A stretch of DNA of 9,585 nucleotides, taken from Candidatus Poseidoniaceae archaeon. Lineage in GTDB: Archaea > Thermoplasmatota > Poseidoniia > Poseidoniales > Poseidoniaceae. The DNA is taken from positions 1 through 9,585 of the forward strand of contig DUKP01000134.1 in the NCBI GenBank assembly GCA_013329295.1, in the 5' to 3' direction. Both the position numbers and the translations under genes were made by a program. Shown here piece after piece: positions 6,745 through 9,585 of this stretch; the stretch's first letter is position 1; each line of letters starts with the position of its first letter. Below the pieces are notes generated by a model that had not been told where the DNA came from, ran no database searches, and worked only from the letters and a program-made list of their open reading frames with translations.

Positions 6745-7785
6745 ATGGTAATCAAGGTCGCAATTAATGGATATGGCACAATTGGAAAAAGGGTAGCGGA
6801 TGCGGTTGATGCACAAGATGACATGGAGATTGTTGGTGTAACTAAAACACGTCCGGCCTTTGGTTGTGATTTAGCAGTTAGAAAAGGGTATCCAATATAC
6901 TGCACTTATGATGATGCAGAAAAGATTGCTGCGTTTGCTTCAGCTGGTTATGAATGTCATGGTGGTCTTACTGATTTATTGAATATTGCAGATATAGTAA
7001 TTGATTGCTCACCGGGAAAAGTAGGTGCAGGTAATTTGGAAAAATATCAGTCAGCAGGTGTAAAATGGATATTCCAAGGTGGTGAAAAACATGCTATGAC
7101 TGGTATGTCTTATACCTCATCAGCTAATCATGAAGAAAATTTGAATGTTGAAGGAACTAGAGTAGTTTCATGCAACACAACGGGGCTATCAAGAACTCTT
7201 GTTCCATTGTACAATCATTGTGGCTCACTTTCTGTTGAATGCACCATGATTCGTAGAGCAGCAGATCCTGGCGATTCAAGCAAAGGTCCTATCAATGCTA
7301 TCAAACCAGTTTTGAAAGTTCCTTCTCACCATGGGCCGGATGTAATGACTGTAAAACCTGAAATTTCAATTAATTCTATGGCAGTAGCAGTTCCTACAAC
7401 AATAATGCATGTTCACGTAATAGTGGCTCAACTTCCTGAAGGCCATGGTCTAACAACTGAATCAATTATTGATATGTGGTCAAATGAACCAAGAATAATT
7501 CTCATGAGCGGCGGTGAGACTGGAATCACTACTACTGCAGAGGTTATGGAATACGCTCGAGACATAGGTCGGAAGTGGGGAGATTTGCACGAAATTTTTG
7601 TTTGGCGTGACGGCGTGAAACTTGAAGCAAATACCCTCTACTACTTCCAGGCAATCCATCAAGAATCTGATGTTATTCCAGAGAATGTCGATGCTATTAG
7701 GGCATTAATGGGAACTGAGTCAAATTGGCGAGTTTCGGTTGAGAAAACCGACAATGCTATTGCACAATACAACAATATTTTATGA
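6745..7785 (+). CDS. gap: Glyceraldehyde-3-phosphate dehydrogenase, archaeal type II (phosphorylating)
   Basis: The enzyme interconverts glyceraldehyde 3-phosphate and 1,3-bisphosphoglycerate with NAD(P); archaeal type II members act mostly in gluconeogenesis. The 346-residue protein opens with MVIKVAINGYGTIGKRV, a Rossmann loop at residues 9-14. VTKTRPAFGCDLAV (32-45) is the archaeal counterpart of the cofactor-adjacent region. The nucleophile C143 lies in SCNTTGLSR, and HHGPDV (195-200) and GPINAIKP (181-188) are hallmarks of the archaeal family. H222 or H224 in MHVH is probably the catalytic base. The frame is open upstream to an ATG at 6667, but that adds 26 residues before the Rossmann strand, where this family has none. 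ATG 6745 is therefore preferred, and GTGA four bases upstream supports it. This is the first rightward gene after the strand switch. Its stop overlaps an ATG of the protease reading frame (ATGA), so the two may be co-transcribed. Confidence 0.96.
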   Translation: MVIKVAINGYGTIGKRVADAVDAQDDMEIVGVTKTRPAFGCDLAVRKGYPIYCTYDDAEKIAAFASAGYECHGGLTDLLNIADIVIDCSPGKVGAGNLEKYQSAGVKWIFQGGEKHAMTGMSYTSSANHEENLNVEGTRVVSCNTTGLSRTLVPLYNHCGSLSVECTMIRRAADPGDSSKGPINAIKPVLKVPSHHGPDVMTVKPEISINSMAVAVPTTIMHVHVIVAQLPEGHGLTTESIIDMWSNEPRIILMSGGETGITTTAEVMEYARDIGRKWGDLHEIFVWRDGVKLEANTLYYFQAIHQESDVIPENVDAIRALMGTESNWRVSVEKTDNAIAQYNNIL

Positions 7786-7841
7786 GCAATTTGTCCACAA
7801 TGAATGGTTGTTTTCAAAAACCAAGTGTATTTCCCCGTATT

Positions 7842-9585
7842 ATGCTGAAGCCGAGGCAAGTCCTTTTTGGAATAATTCTTTTCCTCGGAATCTCTTTTTC
7901 ACCGATGGTAAATAATGATGTTTTGGAAGCCGATATGACTGCTGAAACAACTCAATTTGACGAAAACTATGGCAAATTGGCTAATGCGGCAGATAATTGG
8001 CATCAAGCATCAAGCAAAACTATTGATGGCTTAACTGTAAAAGAGTTGAGTGGTAATTTCAATTTAGCACATGGTTCATTCGATCCGCTTTCAGAATTTC
8101 CACCATACATTCCTGATTTATTCAAGAATGATAATGATTTTCAGAATACTGGCATGAAGTTTGTCCAACTAATGGATTACCAATATCAGTTACTTTATGA
8201 TTTGGAAAATAATGGTGATATTAAGATTCTAGATGTACTTGGAGATGGTAATTTCATTATCAGGATTTCATCAAATGGTGTTGGAGCCTTAGAACAGTTA
8301 GAAAATTCAGTACAAATTCGTTGGATGGAAAATATACACCCCGGATATCGATTACACCCTGATTTGTTGATTAACAATAAATATTCTACTCTTGCTGTTG
8401 TACCAACTAATGATTTAGGTCATGGGGGGTATGGTGAGTTAGCATTAGACCTTGTTAACTACGGAGCCAACGATGCTTGGTGCGGTTATTCTATGTGTCA
8501 AGTTGAATTAGTCAACTACAACCAATTTATTCTAAGTGCGGCTAATGATGGGCGTATAATTTGGGTAGAACCGATTTCTCAATTAACGGTTCATAATGGT
8601 GTTGCAAGAGCAATTAGCGGTGTAGTATCAGTAGAAAATGATGCGTTATTTACCTTAGATGGTTCCGGTGAGATGTTGGCTATTGCAGATACTGGATTAG
8701 ATAGAGATCATCCAGATATTGCAGGTCGAGTTGCTGCTGTTTACACACAATTTGGTCTTGATACTTCACCAGCAGATACCAATGGTGGACATGGGACACA
8801 CGTTACATTGACTGCAATTGGAGATGGAACAAGTGATTCATCAACAAAGGGTATCGCTCCAGAGGCTTCTGTTACCATGTATGCTCTTGAACATGACCCA
8901 ACTGGTGTATTTGGTAGGCAAGGTTCAATCTATGACTTGTTAGCTGATGCTAAGCAAAAAACTGCTAGAATTGCAATTAATGCTTGGGGTCTTAATGGAA
9001 ACTATGGAGAATATACTGCTGATTCGAGGTCAGTAGATCAATTTGTCAAAGATGAAGAAACCCTTTTACCAATCTTTTCAGTTGGTGATTGGGAAGGGAA
9101 TGGGGTTTCTTTGGTCACGGCACCTGCAACGGCCAAAAATGTACTTTCTGTAGGTGTCAGTACAACAGGGTCTGGAGGCAGTACTCCCCAAGGTTCTGTA
9201 GACCCGATTTCAAGAGAAGGTCCAACTATTGATGGAAGAATAAAACCAGATGTTGTTGCGCCTGGAATTGAAATCTGTTCAGGTCGAGCAGAAGAAGCTA
9301 GAAACCCGAGCGGCTTTGCTTGTGCAACAGGAGTGCATTCTAACGGTGAATCACAATATATGACTCTCTCTGGAACATCACAATCAGCATCAGTTGCTGG
9401 AGGTCTTGCTGCCCTAACACGCGAATATCTAAGGGAACAAGTGAATATCCCATCTCCATCAGCATCTTTAATCAAGGCAGCAATGATTAACGGAGCAGAT
9501 GACTTAGGTGCTCCAGATGTGCCTAATAACCAAGAGGGATGGGGTCAATTAAATCTTCAAAATACTGTAATGCCAATGGATGGAA
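7842..9585 (+). CDS. Secreted subtilisin-like serine protease (S8, KP-43 type), 3' end outside the window
   Basis: The frame has no stop from 7782 to the right edge. I prefer ATG 7842 because MLKPRQ followed by a hydrophobic VLFGIILFLGISFS is an ideal Sec signal peptide. The alternative ATG at 7782 overlaps the GAPDH stop (ATGA) and would add 20 residues. Numbering from 7782: residues about 126-196 resemble a fervidolysin-like propeptide (IKILDVLGDGNFIIRI, then IRWMENIHPGYRL). The catalytic domain starts near 290, with D303 in ADTGLD, H337 in GGHGTHV and S533 in SGTSQSA. ARIAINAWG, YTADSRSVDQFV, APATAKNVLSVG and GPTIDGRIKPDVVAPG (480-495) match KP-43 closely from memory. The usual AAGN oxyanion-hole motif is replaced by SVGD (D436), and the Pro of GTSMAxP is missing. 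Cysteine pairs 234/239 and 499/514 suggest disulfides. GWGQLNL (586-592) marks the end of the catalytic domain, so C-terminal beta domains probably lie outside. Likely role: extracellular protein degradation. Confidence 0.93.
   Translation, partial: MLKPRQVLFGIILFLGISFSPMVNNDVLEADMTAETTQFDENYGKLANAADNWHQASSKTIDGLTVKELSGNFNLAHGSFDPLSEFPPYIPDLFKNDNDFQNTGMKFVQLMDYQYQLLYDLENNGDIKILDVLGDGNFIIRISSNGVGALEQLENSVQIRWMENIHPGYRLHPDLLINNKYSTLAVVPTNDLGHGGYGELALDLVNYGANDAWCGYSMCQVELVNYNQFILSAANDGRIIWVEPISQLTVHNGVARAISGVVSVENDALFTLDGSGEMLAIADTGLDRDHPDIAGRVAAVYTQFGLDTSPADTNGGHGTHVTLTAIGDGTSDSSTKGIAPEASVTMYALEHDPTGVFGRQGSIYDLLADAKQKTARIAINAWGLNGNYGEYTADSRSVDQFVKDEETLLPIFSVGDWEGNGVSLVTAPATAKNVLSVGVSTTGSGGSTPQGSVDPISREGPTIDGRIKPDVVAPGIEICSGRAEEARNPSGFACATGVHSNGESQYMTLSGTSQSASVAGGLAALTREYLREQVNIPSPSASLIKAAMINGADDLGAPDVPNNQEGWGQLNLQNTVMPMDG

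Noticed and set aside
6621..6905. 94-residue minus-strand frame covering the divergent gap
   Set aside because: It overlaps the GAPDH N terminus, whose Rossmann motif is unmistakable, and runs into the GXGXG start in another frame.
9038..9475. 145-residue minus-strand frame opposite the protease
   Set aside because: The plus strand here encodes strong subtilase motifs around the catalytic serine, so the antisense frame is a by-product of codon composition.
1..9585. tRNA genes, CRISPR arrays, insertion sequences or attachment sites
   Set aside because: No cloverleaf-like segment, regular direct repeat array, transposase frame or flanking repeat was seen on reading both strands.

Overview
The window looks like a chromosomal segment of an AT-rich archaeon, most plausibly a marine Thermoplasmatota such as Marine Group II (Poseidoniales). 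The evidence is gene content: an archaeal-length phenylalanyl-tRNA synthetase beta chain, an archaeal type II glyceraldehyde-3-phosphate dehydrogenase with SCNTTG and HHGPDV motifs, an archaeal-type RNase HII, and two large secreted or membrane-anchored proteins of kinds common in such genomes. The taxonomic placement is inference. I see no rRNA, tRNA, IS element or CRISPR array, and no sign of recent transfer.

Layout. The left two thirds is a compact minus-strand run, transcribed right to left. It starts near 6643 with a GXGXG (glutamate-synthase-type) protein fused to a C-terminal region that resembles an eroded FMN barrel. pheT follows 8 bp later, with a Shine-Dalgarno element that overlaps the preceding stop codon. 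A 49-bp gap containing a 7-bp-stem hairpin precedes a gene for an 818-residue secreted, single-pass membrane protein with five Ig-like repeats. rnhB follows after 6 bp, and the 5' end of another gene (possibly archaeal glutamyl-tRNA synthetase) is cut by the left edge. Spacings of 8, 49, 6 and 35 bp suggest one operon, or two that meet at the hairpin.

At about 6644-6744 the strand switches. A short AT-rich TATA-like element sits roughly midway between two divergent starts. To its right on the plus strand are the GAPDH gene (6745-7785) and a secreted subtilisin-like protease of the KP-43 type, which begins at or just after the GAPDH stop and runs off the right edge.

The genes do not form an obvious single pathway. 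They combine information processing (PheT, RNase HII, possibly GluRS), central carbon metabolism (GAPDH), probable amide-nitrogen or cofactor chemistry (GXGXG protein) and the cell surface (repeat protein, protease). I see no convincing new defence or mobile system. The most unusual items are the GXGXG fusion with a degraded-looking barrel, the protease with Asp in place of the oxyanion-hole Asn, and the minimal clamp-binding tail on RNase HII.
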